Assembly (NCBI GenBank): GCA_963843315.1
Contig: CAWJJU010000003.1
Span: 186,001 to 250,000 of the forward strand
DNA: 64,000 nucleotides
Direction: 5' to 3'
Source: JAWVFM01 sp963843315
GTDB lineage: Bacteria > Actinomycetota > Thermoleophilia > Solirubrobacterales > 70-9
Part shown: one piece after another, positions 33,073 to 43,246 of the stretch
Layout: the number at the start of each line of letters is the position of its first letter
Position numbering within the stretch: the stretch's first letter is position 1
Position numbers and translations under genes: made by a program
Notes under the pieces: generated by a model
The model's input: the letters and a program-made list of their open reading frames with translations, nothing else
Told to the model about the DNA's origin: nothing
Databases searched by the model: none

Positions 33073-34545
33073 CTACGGCGTCGGCGCGGCGAACCGCGTC
33101 AGCCCGCCGAGGACGCCGACGTAGGCGGCGCCTTCGGGGCCGATCGTCACGGGGGCGTAGTTGTTGTTGTACCCAACTCCCGTTCCCGCAAGGCGGCGCC
33201 AGAGGGTGCGCCCGGTGCGGTAGTCGAGCGCCGTGAGGTACCAGGCGTCCGCGTTGTCCGCGCGCGCGGGCTTCGTGTACGTGTAGACGATGCCCGCGCC
33301 CAGCGAGAGCTTCGGGACGACCGACGGCGCGACGACCTTGCTGGTCCACCGCAGGTGGCAGCCCCTGCCGTCACGGTCCAGGTCCACGCGGGCGATGCCG
33401 GGGGTCGTGGTCGCGCCGAGGTTGGTCGACAGCGGCCCCGCGTAGCCGTAGTTGTTCTCGGTCACGAGCGAGCGGCGCCCCGCCACCAGCGACTGGTCGG
33501 TGTCGCTCGAGCCATTGGCGAAGACGGCCTGCCTGCAGACTTGCTTGCCGCCGTCGCTGCGGCCGCGGCGGTAGACCACGACGTCCATTGGATCCGCGTT
33601 GTCGGTGATGGCCACGAGCCCACCCTCCATCAGCGTGGGCGTGCTGCCCGACCCGTGCTCGGTCTGCCCCGGCTTCTGCTCGCCGGTGTTGGGGTAGGTT
33701 CGCCGCCAGGTCACGCGCGGCCGGCCGTGCCGGCGATCGAAGCGATAGAGGGCCTTGTCGGTGACGATGAACACGCCGCTTCGGCCGACCGCAAAGGAGT
33801 TGCCGATGGCCTCTTTCGTGTCGATCGTGCGCACCTTCTTCGAGTGGCGGCCGACGACGCCGATCACGCCCGCTCGGGTGGCAAACCACAGGTGGCCCTG
33901 CCAGTCGGGAAGGACGGAGATGATCGCGTCGTCGGAGGCCATCGCCCCGCTGACGTCGTAGTCGCGCACGGTCGTAAACGACGGTCCCTGGGCCTCGGCG
34001 ACCACGAGGATGTGGTGCTGGGTCGTCGGAATCACCGCCCGGTCGTGGTTGTCCAGATAGAAGTAGCCGCCGCCCGAGAAGTCCTGGAACGGGTTGGTGC
34101 TGGGCGCCCGCGGCGGCAGGTCCATCGACGCGTACACGTGGAAGGTCTCGGGATCGAGCAGGGCCAGGGTCGGGTGCTCGAGGCCCACGCAGACCGTGAC
34201 GATGCGTCCCCTGCGATCGAAGGTGACCGAGCCGCAGTCGGCGGTGAAGAGCGCGGAGTTCGTCGCGGAGTTTCCCAGGGGCCCGGCCTGCGGGTAGCTG
34301 TCGCTCTGGAAGGCGTCGTCGTGGAGGTTCGAGCGGCCGTTGCGCGCCATGAACGGGTGGCGCGGCACCGTCTCGCCGCGGGAGGGACGGGCCTTCGCCG
34401 GCTTGCCGATGAAGGTGGGCAGGCCCGAGGAGAGCGCGTCGCCGGGGATCTGCGGCGGGTTCTCGCCGGCCGTCTGCCCGGCCGCGCCGGAGGGAAGGGC
34501 GGCAAGCGCGAGCGCTGCCAGGATCGGTAGGGCGATGGGGCGCAC
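33073..34545 (-). CDS. Secreted beta-propeller-like protein
   Basis: 490 residues from GTG 34545, 6 nt after TACCCT (complement of 34552-34557). Signal peptide residues 1-24 (ALPILAALALAALPSGAAG). The mature protein repeats short blocks such as GHLWFATRAGVIGVVGRHSKKVRTID, GIVYTYTKPARADNADAWYLTALDYRTGRTLWRR and GPEGAAYVGVLGGLTRF, typical of PQQ/outer-membrane-type beta-propeller folds. No catalytic motif is evident. It may bind polysaccharide or protein at the cell surface. Confidence 0.7.
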   Translation of the reverse strand: MRPIALPILAALALAALPSGAAGQTAGENPPQIPGDALSSGLPTFIGKPAKARPSRGETVPRHPFMARNGRSNLHDDAFQSDSYPQAGPLGNSATNSALFTADCGSVTFDRRGRIVTVCVGLEHPTLALLDPETFHVYASMDLPPRAPSTNPFQDFSGGGYFYLDNHDRAVIPTTQHHILVVAEAQGPSFTTVRDYDVSGAMASDDAIISVLPDWQGHLWFATRAGVIGVVGRHSKKVRTIDTKEAIGNSFAVGRSGVFIVTDKALYRFDRRHGRPRVTWRRTYPNTGEQKPGQTEHGSGSTPTLMEGGLVAITDNADPMDVVVYRRGRSDGGKQVCRQAVFANGSSDTDQSLVAGRRSLVTENNYGYAGPLSTNLGATTTPGIARVDLDRDGRGCHLRWTSKVVAPSVVPKLSLGAGIVYTYTKPARADNADAWYLTALDYRTGRTLWRRLAGTGVGYNNNYAPVTIGPEGAAYVGVLGGLTRFAAPTP

Positions 34546-34551
34546 GCCGCG

Positions 34552-34561
34552 AGGGTAATCG
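34552..34561. promoter_or_regulatory. Overlapping divergent -10 elements
   Basis: Minus-strand TACCCT (34552-34557) serves GTG 34545 with a 6-nt gap; plus-strand TAATCG (34556-34561) serves GTG 34569 with a 7-nt gap. The two start codons are only 23 bp apart and the two hexamers overlap by 2 bp, so the two promoters could not be occupied at once. The plus-strand start is uncertain. Confidence 0.35.
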
Positions 34562-34568
34562 ACCACGC

Positions 34569-35030
34569 GTGGCAAATGCCGCAATGCGAAGCCGCGGGGT
34601 GGAAGAATGGGCGCTGGTGGCAGCCGACGGCCAGAAGCCCCTGGAGCTGATCCTCGCCCGGAACCTGGCGACGAGCCTCTCGACGCCGGCGTTCCTGGTC
34701 GACAGCGATGCGCGGCTGATCTTCTACAACGAGGCCGCCGGGGCCCTCCTCGGGCGGTCATTCGAGGACTCCGGGGGTCGCATGGAGCCCGCCGAGTGGA
34801 CCACCGCGTTCGACCTCGCCGCCGAGGGCGCTCCGGTCGCGCTGGAGGAGCATCCCCTCACCACCACGCTTCGCGACGGCCGCCCGGCGCATGCCTACTT
34901 CACCATCCGGGCCGTCGGCGGCGAGGAGCACCGCATCGAGGCCTCCGGCGTCCCCCTCGTCGGCAACGGCTCCGGTGAGAGTGGAGCGATGATCCTGTTC
35001 TGGCCGCAGCTCGACGGAGAGGGCTCGTGA
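34569..35030 (+). CDS. PAS-domain protein
   Basis: 153 residues from GTG 34569; a GTG at 34599 (VEEWALVAADG) is an equally good start. A single PAS fold: LILARNLATSLSTPAFLVDSDARLIFYNEAAGALLGRSFEDSGG, ending with a conserved-type HRIEASGVPLVG and MILFWPQ. There is no output domain, so it would act by interaction. Its stop overlaps the GTG of the next gene by 4 nt, coupling it to the metallo-beta-lactamase-fold protein. Confidence 0.78.
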   Translation: MANAAMRSRGVEEWALVAADGQKPLELILARNLATSLSTPAFLVDSDARLIFYNEAAGALLGRSFEDSGGRMEPAEWTTAFDLAAEGAPVALEEHPLTTTLRDGRPAHAYFTIRAVGGEEHRIEASGVPLVGNGSGESGAMILFWPQLDGEGS

Positions 35031-35947
35031 AGGTCAAGGTGTGGGGCGCGCGCGGCTCCGTGCCCGCGCCGGGCCCGCAGATGAACCGCTACGGCGGCAA
35101 CACGTCTTGCGTGCAGATCACCCTCCGAAGCGGCGTGCAGATCATCCTCGACGCGGGCACGGGGATCCGGACGCTCGGGCTCGGCCTGGACTCCGCTCCG
35201 CAGGTGAACCTGCTGCTCACCCACCTGCACCTCGATCACATCCAGGGCCTGATGTTCTTCCCACCCTGCTTCCGCTCCGACGCCGAGATCACCATCTGGG
35301 GCCCCGCCTCCCCCGAGGCATCGCTGGAGGACCGGATCGCGCGCTACATCTCCGCCCCCCTCTCGCCCGTCGAGATCCGCGAGCTTCCCTGCTCGGTGTC
35401 GTTTCTCGACACTCCGGCCACCGAATGGGAGCTCGGCGGCGCCACGATCCGCGCCGAGGCCGTGACCCATCGCGGCCCGACGCTGGGCTACCGGATCACC
35501 GACGGCGACGTCACGGTCTGTTACGTCCCCGACCACGAGCCGGCCCTCGGAACTCCGCTGCGCGACCTCGAGACGGACTGGATCTCGGGCTACTCGCTGG
35601 CCCGTGACGCGGACCTGCTCATCCACGACTGCCAGTACACGGACGAGGAGTACCCGCAGCACATCGGCTGGGGCCACTCCGCAGTCGGCGACTCGCTGTG
35701 CTTCGCCGACATGGCGAACGCGCGCCGCTTGCTGCTGTTCCACCACGACCCGCTGCACGCCGACGAGGCGCTCGACCGCCTGCACTCGGGCGCGCAGGAG
35801 GTGTGGCGCGAGCTCGGGAACGACCCGGCCGCGGTCTGCATGGGCATGGAGGGGGCCGAGCTCGAGGTGAGAAGAGGCCAGGGCGCCGGCGGCGACGCGC
35901 CCACCGCTGGTACAAAGGCGGCCGCGGAAGTCTCTACCGGGGGATAA
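35027..35947 (+). CDS. Metallo-beta-lactamase-fold hydrolase
   Basis: 306 residues. THLHLDH (65-71) is the metal-binding motif, with a further histidine in VTHRGPTLGYR, an aspartate in LLIHDCQYTDEEY, and a late histidine in FHHDPLH. The form (GARGSVPAPGPQMNRYGGNTSCV at the N-terminus) is that of PhnP/RNase Z-like phosphodiesterase subfamilies that act on cyclic nucleotides or phosphonates. Coupling with a PAS protein suggests a sensory link. The final 40 residues are Gly/Ala-rich and look disordered. Confidence 0.82.
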   Translation: MKVKVWGARGSVPAPGPQMNRYGGNTSCVQITLRSGVQIILDAGTGIRTLGLGLDSAPQVNLLLTHLHLDHIQGLMFFPPCFRSDAEITIWGPASPEASLEDRIARYISAPLSPVEIRELPCSVSFLDTPATEWELGGATIRAEAVTHRGPTLGYRITDGDVTVCYVPDHEPALGTPLRDLETDWISGYSLARDADLLIHDCQYTDEEYPQHIGWGHSAVGDSLCFADMANARRLLLFHHDPLHADEALDRLHSGAQEVWRELGNDPAAVCMGMEGAELEVRRGQGAGGDAPTAGTKAAAEVSTGG

Positions 35948-35985
35948 AGACCGCCGGCTCCCGCCGCCGTAACTTGGGCGCTGGG

Positions 35986-36354
35986 ATGAAGAAGATCGAG
36001 GCGTACATACGCCACGAGGCCTTCGAGCAGATCCGCGAGGACCTGCTCGACCGGGGCTTTCCCTCGCTGACGATCGCCGAGGTCAAGGGCTCGGGCCGCC
36101 AGGAGGGCGTGCTCGAGCACTACCGCGGCTCGGCCGTGATGGTGAACGTCCGGCCGAAGCTCAAGCTGGAGATCGTCGTGGAGGACCGCGACAAGCCGAT
36201 GGTCGTCGAGACCATCCTCAAGCACGCGCGCACCGGCGAGGTGGGCGACGGGAAGATCTTCGTCTCGACGATCGACGAGGCCTACAGGGTGCGAACGGGC
36301 GAGGAGGGCGAGGAGATCCTCCAGGCCCACCCGCTGTCCGAGATCCCGGCGTAG
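35986..36354 (+). CDS. PII-family nitrogen regulator lacking the uridylylation tyrosine
   Basis: 122 residues from ATG 35986. GlnB alignment without gaps over the first 60 residues: EVKGSGRQEGVLEHYRG matches the E. coli EVKGFGRQKG...YRG block, and the B-loop ARTGEVGDGKIFVSTIDEAYRVRTGE is intact. At position 51, where GlnB has the uridylylated/adenylylated Tyr, this protein has Val; positions 40 and 42 also differ. The ATP/2-oxoglutarate fold should remain, but modification at that site is impossible. The convergent glutamine synthetase suggests a role in nitrogen metabolism. The C-terminus is extended by about 10 residues. Confidence 0.9.
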   Translation: MKKIEAYIRHEAFEQIREDLLDRGFPSLTIAEVKGSGRQEGVLEHYRGSAVMVNVRPKLKLEIVVEDRDKPMVVETILKHARTGEVGDGKIFVSTIDEAYRVRTGEEGEEILQAHPLSEIPA

Positions 36355-36467
36355 CGAAGGGCGCTCAGCGCAGACGGAGTCGTGGGCCTGGCCGAAGCTG
36401 GGTCGCATACTGGAGGTCGTCAGAACGGCTCCGGTGCTCCACTGAGGCCGCCCTCATTGCTCTCAGC

Positions 36468-36487
36468 GGCGGCGCCGTGGCGCCACC
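36468..36487. terminator. GC-rich hairpin between PII and glutamine synthetase genes
   Basis: GGCGCC (36471-36476) and GGCGCC (36479-36484) with flanking GG/CC pairs form a compact palindrome in the 167-nt gap between two convergent genes. A second one, GCGCGC-gt-GCGCGC, lies near 36501-36514. No U-tract; probable bidirectional terminator. Nothing else is recognised in this gap. Confidence 0.35.
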
Positions 36488-36521
36488 GGGTTGAGCTGTG
36501 CGCGCGTGCGCGCGTTCGCCG

Positions 36522-38702
<2,181 letters not shown>

Positions 38703-38754
38703 GCCGCGATGGAGCGACGCGCCCAGGTTCTACGTGCGATCGAAATTCTTGAGA

Positions 38755-38777
38755 GCGCGAGCGTACATCGCTCGCGC
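38755..38777 (-). repeat. Perfect 9-bp hairpin upstream of glutamine synthetase
   Basis: GCGCGAGCG (38755-38763), 5-nt loop, CGCTCGCGC (38769-38777). It is 53 nt before the glnN start and 64 nt after the stop of the upstream coiled-coil gene, so it could end that gene's transcript or shape the glnN leader. The rest of the 138-nt gap shows no clear promoter. Confidence 0.45.
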
Positions 38778-38840
38778 GGAAGAGCCTTTGTCCAACTGGC
38801 GAAGGTTCGGAGCGGGGGTTTCGACTCGTGGATACCGAGA

Positions 38841-39923
38841 CTAGGAAAGGGCCTGGCGGCGAACGCGCTCGGCGGCCGCCTTGGCCTCCTCGTCGACGCG
38901 CGCGCGCAGGCGAGCCTGGGCTTCGATTCGGCGGTGCTCCGCTTCCTTGCGGGCCTCCTGAAGCGCCCGCCGGCTCTCCTGCGCGACCTCGCGGCGCAGC
39001 TGGTTCTCCAGGGCGCTGGTGCGCTTCTCGGTGTCGGCGCGAGCCTTGTCCTCGGCCTCCAGGCGCAGCCGCGCCTCCTCGGAGCGCAGCCTCACCTCCA
39101 GCTCGGCCTCCAGGCGCCTCTCGGTCTCCTCGCGCGCCCGCTCGGCGGCCTGCTCGACCTCGCGCTGAAGCCCCTCGGCCTCGCGCTTGGCGCGCTCCTC
39201 GGCCTGCTTTCGGGCCTCCTGCTCCGCCTCGTGCGCCAGGCGCTCGATCAGCGAGTTCAGCCGGCGCTCCATCGCGTCGCGCGCTGCCTCGGCGCGGCCG
39301 CGTGCCTCGAGCGCTTCGTCCTTGGCGCTTTCGGCCTCGGCGCTCGCCTGCTCGGCGTCCTTCTCGGCGCGATGGGCGCGCACGTTCGCCGCGCGCTCGG
39401 CCTCGGCGGCCTTGGCCTCGGCCCGTCGGATCCGCCCCTCGGCCTCGGCCATGACCTCCTCGCGGGAGGCGCTGGCGGCGTGGCCGGCGACGGCCCGCGC
39501 GCGCTCCTCGGCCTGCTCGCGCAGCCGCTCGGCGGCGTCTCGAAGCTTCTCCTCGGCCCGGGTCTGCAGGCGCTCCCGGAGGTTGCGGACGTAGCGCTGC
39601 GCCCGAGCCTCCACGTCGGCCGCGCGGGCGCGGGCAACGCGGGCTTCCTCCGTGGCCTCCTTGGCGCGGGCGGCCGCAGACCGGCCCTCCTCGCGGGCAT
39701 CCGCGAGCTCGGCCTGGAGCCGGCGGATGCTGACGGTGAGGTCGGCGACCACGCTCTCGCGCGCCTCGGTGACCGCGGAGCTGACGTCCTGGGCCAGCCG
39801 CTGGGCGTCGGCGACGGCGACGGCGGGAGCGGCGCCACCCTCGACCGCGCGCAGGCGCGGCTTCGCTGGCGGCTCGGGAGAGTCGGCGGCGGGCTCGCCT
39901 GTCGGGTCGGGTACGTCGGGCAT
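38841..39923 (-). CDS. Long coiled-coil protein
   Basis: 360 residues. After a proline-rich, disordered first 40 residues, nearly the whole protein is an uninterrupted alanine/glutamate/arginine helix with heptad periodicity (residues about 50-350), e.g. REEVMAEAEGRIRRAEAKA. No membrane segment, no DivIVA N-terminal motif. Composition and length suggest a cytoskeletal or scaffold protein; the function cannot be assigned. A biased composition makes distant homology searches unreliable. Confidence 0.6.
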   Translation of the reverse strand: MPDVPDPTGEPAADSPEPPAKPRLRAVEGGAAPAVAVADAQRLAQDVSSAVTEARESVVADLTVSIRRLQAELADAREEGRSAAARAKEATEEARVARARAADVEARAQRYVRNLRERLQTRAEEKLRDAAERLREQAEERARAVAGHAASASREEVMAEAEGRIRRAEAKAAEAERAANVRAHRAEKDAEQASAEAESAKDEALEARGRAEAARDAMERRLNSLIERLAHEAEQEARKQAEERAKREAEGLQREVEQAAERAREETERRLEAELEVRLRSEEARLRLEAEDKARADTEKRTSALENQLRREVAQESRRALQEARKEAEHRRIEAQARLRARVDEEAKAAAERVRRQALS

Positions 39924-40007
39924 TGCGGCCTGGGAGTGTCGAAATCACCCGGAGGAGCGGACACTTCGAGACTATAGGAACGAGCCCGGCGGAGGCTTGG
40001 CCTGAAT

Positions 40008-40202
40008 TCAGAACCCCGGCGGGCTCGGCAGCACCTGCACCGCGACCTGGAATGCGATGGCCGCGCTCAGGATGATCAGGATGCCCGCGATGACCAGCCA
40101 CGGGAATCTCGCGAGCTGCCCGTAGCCCCCGACCAGGAAACCGATCCCCAGGAGCACGAGGTAGGGAGCGGTGTCGCTCGGCAGGAACGTCGCCAGCTCC
40201 AT
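40008..40202 (-). CDS. Small two-helix membrane protein
   Basis: 64 residues from ATG 40202, preceded by GGAGGGG. Two hydrophobic helices: APYLVLLGIGFLVGGYGQLA and FPWLVIAGILIILSAAIAFQVAVQ. The tail ends PSPPGF. No family recognised. It is divergent from the MoxR gene across a 57-nt gap. Confidence 0.65.
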   Translation of the reverse strand: MELATFLPSDTAPYLVLLGIGFLVGGYGQLARFPWLVIAGILIILSAAIAFQVAVQVLPSPPGF

Positions 40203-40247
40203 CCCCTCCAACACTACGTTACGCGGGGCCTCGCCCCCGCGCGCAAC

Positions 40248-40253
40248 TATCAT
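40248..40253 (+). promoter_or_regulatory. -10 element of the MoxR-VWA operon
   Basis: TATCAT, 5 of 6 matches to TATAAT, ending 6 nt before ATG 40260. No Shine-Dalgarno sequence exists between it and the ATG, so a leaderless transcript is likely. Confidence 0.5.
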
Positions 40254-40259
40254 CGGCCG

Positions 40260-41195
40260 ATGCCGAGCACCTCTTCCGAGAGCACCGAAAGCGTCGCCGA
40301 CGTCAAGGAATCGCTCGCCCGCGCCGGCTATCTGGCCGACGAGCCGGCCGCGCTGGTCTCCTACCTCGCCCAGCACCTGGGCAAACCCGTCCTGGTCGAG
40401 GGGCCCGCCGGGGTCGGCAAGACCGAGCTGGCCAAGGCTCTGTCGCGCGCCACGGGCCGCCCCCTCGTGCGCCTGCAGTGCTACGAGGGGCTCGACGAGG
40501 CGAAGGCGCTGTACGAGTGGAACTACCGCAAGCAGCTGCTGCGGATCCAGGCCGAGGCGACGTCGGCCAATCCGGGCACGCCCGAGCCGGCCGGCTCCAC
40601 CTGGGACGACATCTTCTCCGAGGAGTTCCTGCTCACGCGGCCGCTGCTGGAGGCGATCGCCGCCGAGGAGCCCGTCGTCCTGCTGATCGACGAGATCGAC
40701 AAGACCGACCAGGAGTTCGAGGCAATGCTCCTCGAGGTCCTCTCCGACTTCCAGATCTCGATCCCGGAGCTGGGCGTCGTCGAGGCCCGCTCGCACCCGA
40801 TCGTCGTCCTCACCTCCAACAACTCTCGCGAGCTCACCGAGGCGCTGAAGCGCCGCTGCCTGTACCTGTGGCTCGACTACCCCGACGTCGAGCGCGAGAT
40901 GGAGATCGTGCGCCTGCACTCCCCCGAGCTCGACGAACGCCTGGCGCGCCGGCTCGTGGAGGTCGTCCAGATGGTCCGTCAGCTCGACCTGAAGAAGCCG
41001 CCCTCGATCGCCGAGTCCGTCGACTGGGCCCGGGCGCTGCTGCTGCTGGGCGCCGACGACATCGACGCGACGGTCTTCGAGCGAACGATGAGCATCATCG
41101 TCAAGCACCGCACGGACATCGACCTGGTGGCCGAGAGGGTCGGCGTGAAGCTCGCGGGCCCGGCGCAGGGCCTGGGGGCCGAGGCGGCCGGATGA
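40260..41195 (+). CDS. MoxR-family AAA ATPase
   Basis: 311 residues. Walker A GPAGVGKT (48-55) in HLGKPVLVEGPAGVGKTELAKALS, Walker B VVLLIDEIDKTDQEFEAMLLEVLSDFQI, sensor PIVVLTSNNSRELTEALKRRCLYLWLDYPD. This form, in which the ATPase is next to a VWA protein, is CoxD/MoxR-like: it usually chaperones metal insertion into an enzyme such as CO dehydrogenase. No such enzyme is in this window. Coupled with the VWA gene 13 nt downstream. Confidence 0.92.
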   Translation: MPSTSSESTESVADVKESLARAGYLADEPAALVSYLAQHLGKPVLVEGPAGVGKTELAKALSRATGRPLVRLQCYEGLDEAKALYEWNYRKQLLRIQAEATSANPGTPEPAGSTWDDIFSEEFLLTRPLLEAIAAEEPVVLLIDEIDKTDQEFEAMLLEVLSDFQISIPELGVVEARSHPIVVLTSNNSRELTEALKRRCLYLWLDYPDVEREMEIVRLHSPELDERLARRLVEVVQMVRQLDLKKPPSIAESVDWARALLLLGADDIDATVFERTMSIIVKHRTDIDLVAERVGVKLAGPAQGLGAEAAG

Positions 41196-41208
41196 CCCGC
41201 CCGCCGGC

Positions 41209-42585
41209 GTGAGCGACCTCCCTCCCGGAGTAGCCGCGCGGCTGGTCTCGTTCTGCGAGGCGCTGCGTGCCGAGGACGTCGCGGTCGGCATCTCCGAGAT
41301 GCTCGACGCGTTCGCCGCCCTGGAGGCGATCCCGTGGACCTCGCGGGAGGACTTTCGCGAGACCCTCGCCGCCACCGTCGCCAAGTCCCAGGAGGACCGC
41401 CGCATCTTCGAGCTGGTCTTCGACCGCTTCTTCTTTCGCGAGGCCGAGGCGGAGGCGCTGGAGCGCGGCATCGGCGAGCAGCACCGCTTCGAGTCCGAGG
41501 GCTCCGAGCAGCTCGATCTGGAGCGCCTGCGCGAGGCCATCCGCCAGGCAATCGCCGACGGCAACGACGGGCAGATGCGCGACCTCGCGCGCCTCGCGAT
41601 CGCCGCCTTCGGCCGCCAGGGAGAGGGCTCGGGAGTGATCGGCGTGGACGTCCAGAGGATCCGCCGCGCGCTCGGCCTTCAGACCCGCCCGCCGGAGGCG
41701 GCTCAGGACGGCCCGCCGCTGGATCGCGAGAGCATCGGCCGCTTCGAGCGCCACCTGCGCCGCGAGCTCGAGCGCGCGGCGATCGAACGCGCCGAGCGCC
41801 TGCCCCCCTCGCGCCCGCTCGCCGAGCTCGATCGGGCGCTGCCCACCAGCCCCGCCCAGGACCTCGCCCAGGTCCACCGCGCGGTCGCCCAGCTGCGCAA
41901 GCGCCTCGCGACCCTCGGCCACGAGCAGCGGGGACGCAGGCGCGTGGCGGCGGTGGACGTGCGGAAGACCATGCGCGCGTCGCTCGAAACAGGTGGCGTG
42001 CCGCTGCGGCTGAAGTACCGGCCCAAGCGGCCCAGGCGCCCGGAGATCTACGTGCTCTGCGACGTCTCCACGTCGGTGACGTCGGCCAGCGTCTTCTTCC
42101 TCTCTGTGCTGCACGCCCTCCACGACTCGTTTCGCAAGCTGCGCAGCTTCGTCTTCATCGAGCGCATCTCCGAGGTGACCGAGGTCTTCGAGCGCGAGCG
42201 CGACTTCCGCGCGATCGCGGAGGAGATCAGCCGCGAGGGCGGCGTGGCCGACGTCTCCGGCTACACGGACTACGGCAGGGTGTGGAAGGAGCTGGGCGAG
42301 CTGATCGGCGACGACCTGGGCCCGCGCTCGACGATCATCGTTCTCGGCGACGCCCGGACCAACGGCCGCGAGCCCCACGCCGAGATCTTCGGCCGCATCA
42401 CCCAGCGGGCCGGCCGGACCTTCTGGCTCAATCCGGAGCCGCGGCTCTACTGGAACTACGGGGACTCGGTCATGTCCGCGTACGAGTCGCGGTGCACCGC
42501 TGCCTTCGAGTGCTGGACAACCCAGCACCTCGAGGGCTTCGTGAACGTCGTCGCCGGCGGCACCCCGCTCGAGCCGGCCGGCTGA
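41209..42585 (+). CDS. VWA-domain protein, CoxE-like
   Basis: 458 residues from GTG 41209. The C-terminal half has a VWA fold with the MIDAS motif DVSTSV (IYVLCDVSTSVTSASVFFLSVLHAL) and later GDARTNGREP. The N-terminal half is mostly helical with charged segments (RLRREL, QEDRRIFELVFDRFFF). CoxE proteins work with a MoxR ATPase in maturation of molybdenum enzymes. The substrate enzyme is not in the window. MIDAS residues support metal binding. Confidence 0.88.
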   Translation: MSDLPPGVAARLVSFCEALRAEDVAVGISEMLDAFAALEAIPWTSREDFRETLAATVAKSQEDRRIFELVFDRFFFREAEAEALERGIGEQHRFESEGSEQLDLERLREAIRQAIADGNDGQMRDLARLAIAAFGRQGEGSGVIGVDVQRIRRALGLQTRPPEAAQDGPPLDRESIGRFERHLRRELERAAIERAERLPPSRPLAELDRALPTSPAQDLAQVHRAVAQLRKRLATLGHEQRGRRRVAAVDVRKTMRASLETGGVPLRLKYRPKRPRRPEIYVLCDVSTSVTSASVFFLSVLHALHDSFRKLRSFVFIERISEVTEVFERERDFRAIAEEISREGGVADVSGYTDYGRVWKELGELIGDDLGPRSTIIVLGDARTNGREPHAEIFGRITQRAGRTFWLNPEPRLYWNYGDSVMSAYESRCTAAFECWTTQHLEGFVNVVAGGTPLEPAG

Positions 42586-42591
42586 CCCGAG

Positions 42592-43086
42592 TCAGCGCTG
42601 GTCGGGATCGATGTTCTTCTCGCGCACGTTCTCGCGGTAGCGCGCGTACGGCATGGCGAACCAGAAGAACCCGAAGACGAGCGCGGCGATGGTCCCGGAG
42701 GCGACCGCCATCCCGCCGTTGTAGACGTAGTCGGCGATCAGGACGACCGCGGAGACCATCGCCGCCGCGAGGAACGCGAGCCCGGCCATCGACCAGCGGT
42801 TGGAGGTGAACAGCAGGCGCTCCTTGTCCTGGGCCCGGAAGTTGATGCGGTGATAGGAGCTGGGCGCGATCAGCAGGATCGAGGCGATCGTGGTGAGCGC
42901 GAGGGTCGCGAAGAACATGCCCTTCTGGGCGTTCGTCGCGGTCGCGAAGCCGTTGGAGAACGGCACCGCAAGCAGGAAGGCGAACAGGACCTGCACGCCC
43001 GGCAGGGCCACGCGCAACTCGTTCAGGAGCTCGATGAGCTCCCGGCTGGTGCGCTCCTTCTGGGTCTCCTCGGAGTTCTCCGGCAC
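42592..43086 (-). CDS. DUF6328-family membrane protein
   Basis: 164 residues from GTG 43086. Four hydrophobic segments: VQVLFAFLLAVPFS, GMFFATLALTTIASILLIAPSS, AGLAFLAAAMVSAVVLIADYVY and GTIAALVFGFFWFAMPYARY. The N-terminal ELIELLNELRVALPGVQVLFAFLLAVPF and the intermediate YHRINFRAQDKERLLFTSNR are the features of the DUF6328 family. Function unknown. It converges on the VWA gene with a 6-nt gap and is divergent from the thiamine riboswitch. Confidence 0.82.
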   Translation of the reverse strand: MPENSEETQKERTSRELIELLNELRVALPGVQVLFAFLLAVPFSNGFATATNAQKGMFFATLALTTIASILLIAPSSYHRINFRAQDKERLLFTSNRWSMAGLAFLAAAMVSAVVLIADYVYNGGMAVASGTIAALVFGFFWFAMPYARYRENVREKNIDPDQR

Positions 43087-43132
43087 CGCTTTGGATGGTG
43101 CCCCGCCCCAACCGGCGCGAAACCGGCGGCGG

Positions 43133-43138
43133 TAGACT
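43133..43138 (+). promoter_or_regulatory. -10 element of the thiamine-riboswitch transcript
   Basis: TAGACT, the same hexamer found before several other genes in the window. It lies 10-12 nt upstream of the first conserved riboswitch base. No clear -35. A transcript would start near 43145, giving a leader of about 100 nt. Confidence 0.45.
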
Positions 43139-43148
43139 CGCCGGGAAG

Positions 43149-43244
43149 ATCAGGGGGCTCGCGGGCAGCGGGCTGAGATAGCGCCACCGGATCCCCGCCC
43201 GGCGCTGACCCTCGGAACCTGTCGCGGTAATGCGCGCGGAGGGA
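43149..43244 (+). promoter_or_regulatory. TPP riboswitch (THI element)
   Basis: The two conserved THI blocks are both present: GGGCTGAGATAGCG (CTGAGA, 43173-43178) and GACCCTCGGAACCTGTCGC followed by GGTAATGC and GCGGAGGGA (43206-43244). The 3' strand GCGGAGGGAGC includes the ribosome-binding site of the ATPase gene (ATG 43247), so TPP binding would be expected to mask translation initiation. It controls the downstream ThiXYZ-like importer, consistent with feedback by thiamine pyrophosphate. Confidence 0.9.
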
Positions 43245-43246
43245 GC

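Noticed and set aside
36355..36521. Possible tRNA-like or small RNA sequence in the PII-glutamine synthetase gap
   Set aside because: No anticodon arm, T-loop (GGTTCGAATCC-like) or acceptor pairing could be found; only two GC palindromes remain.
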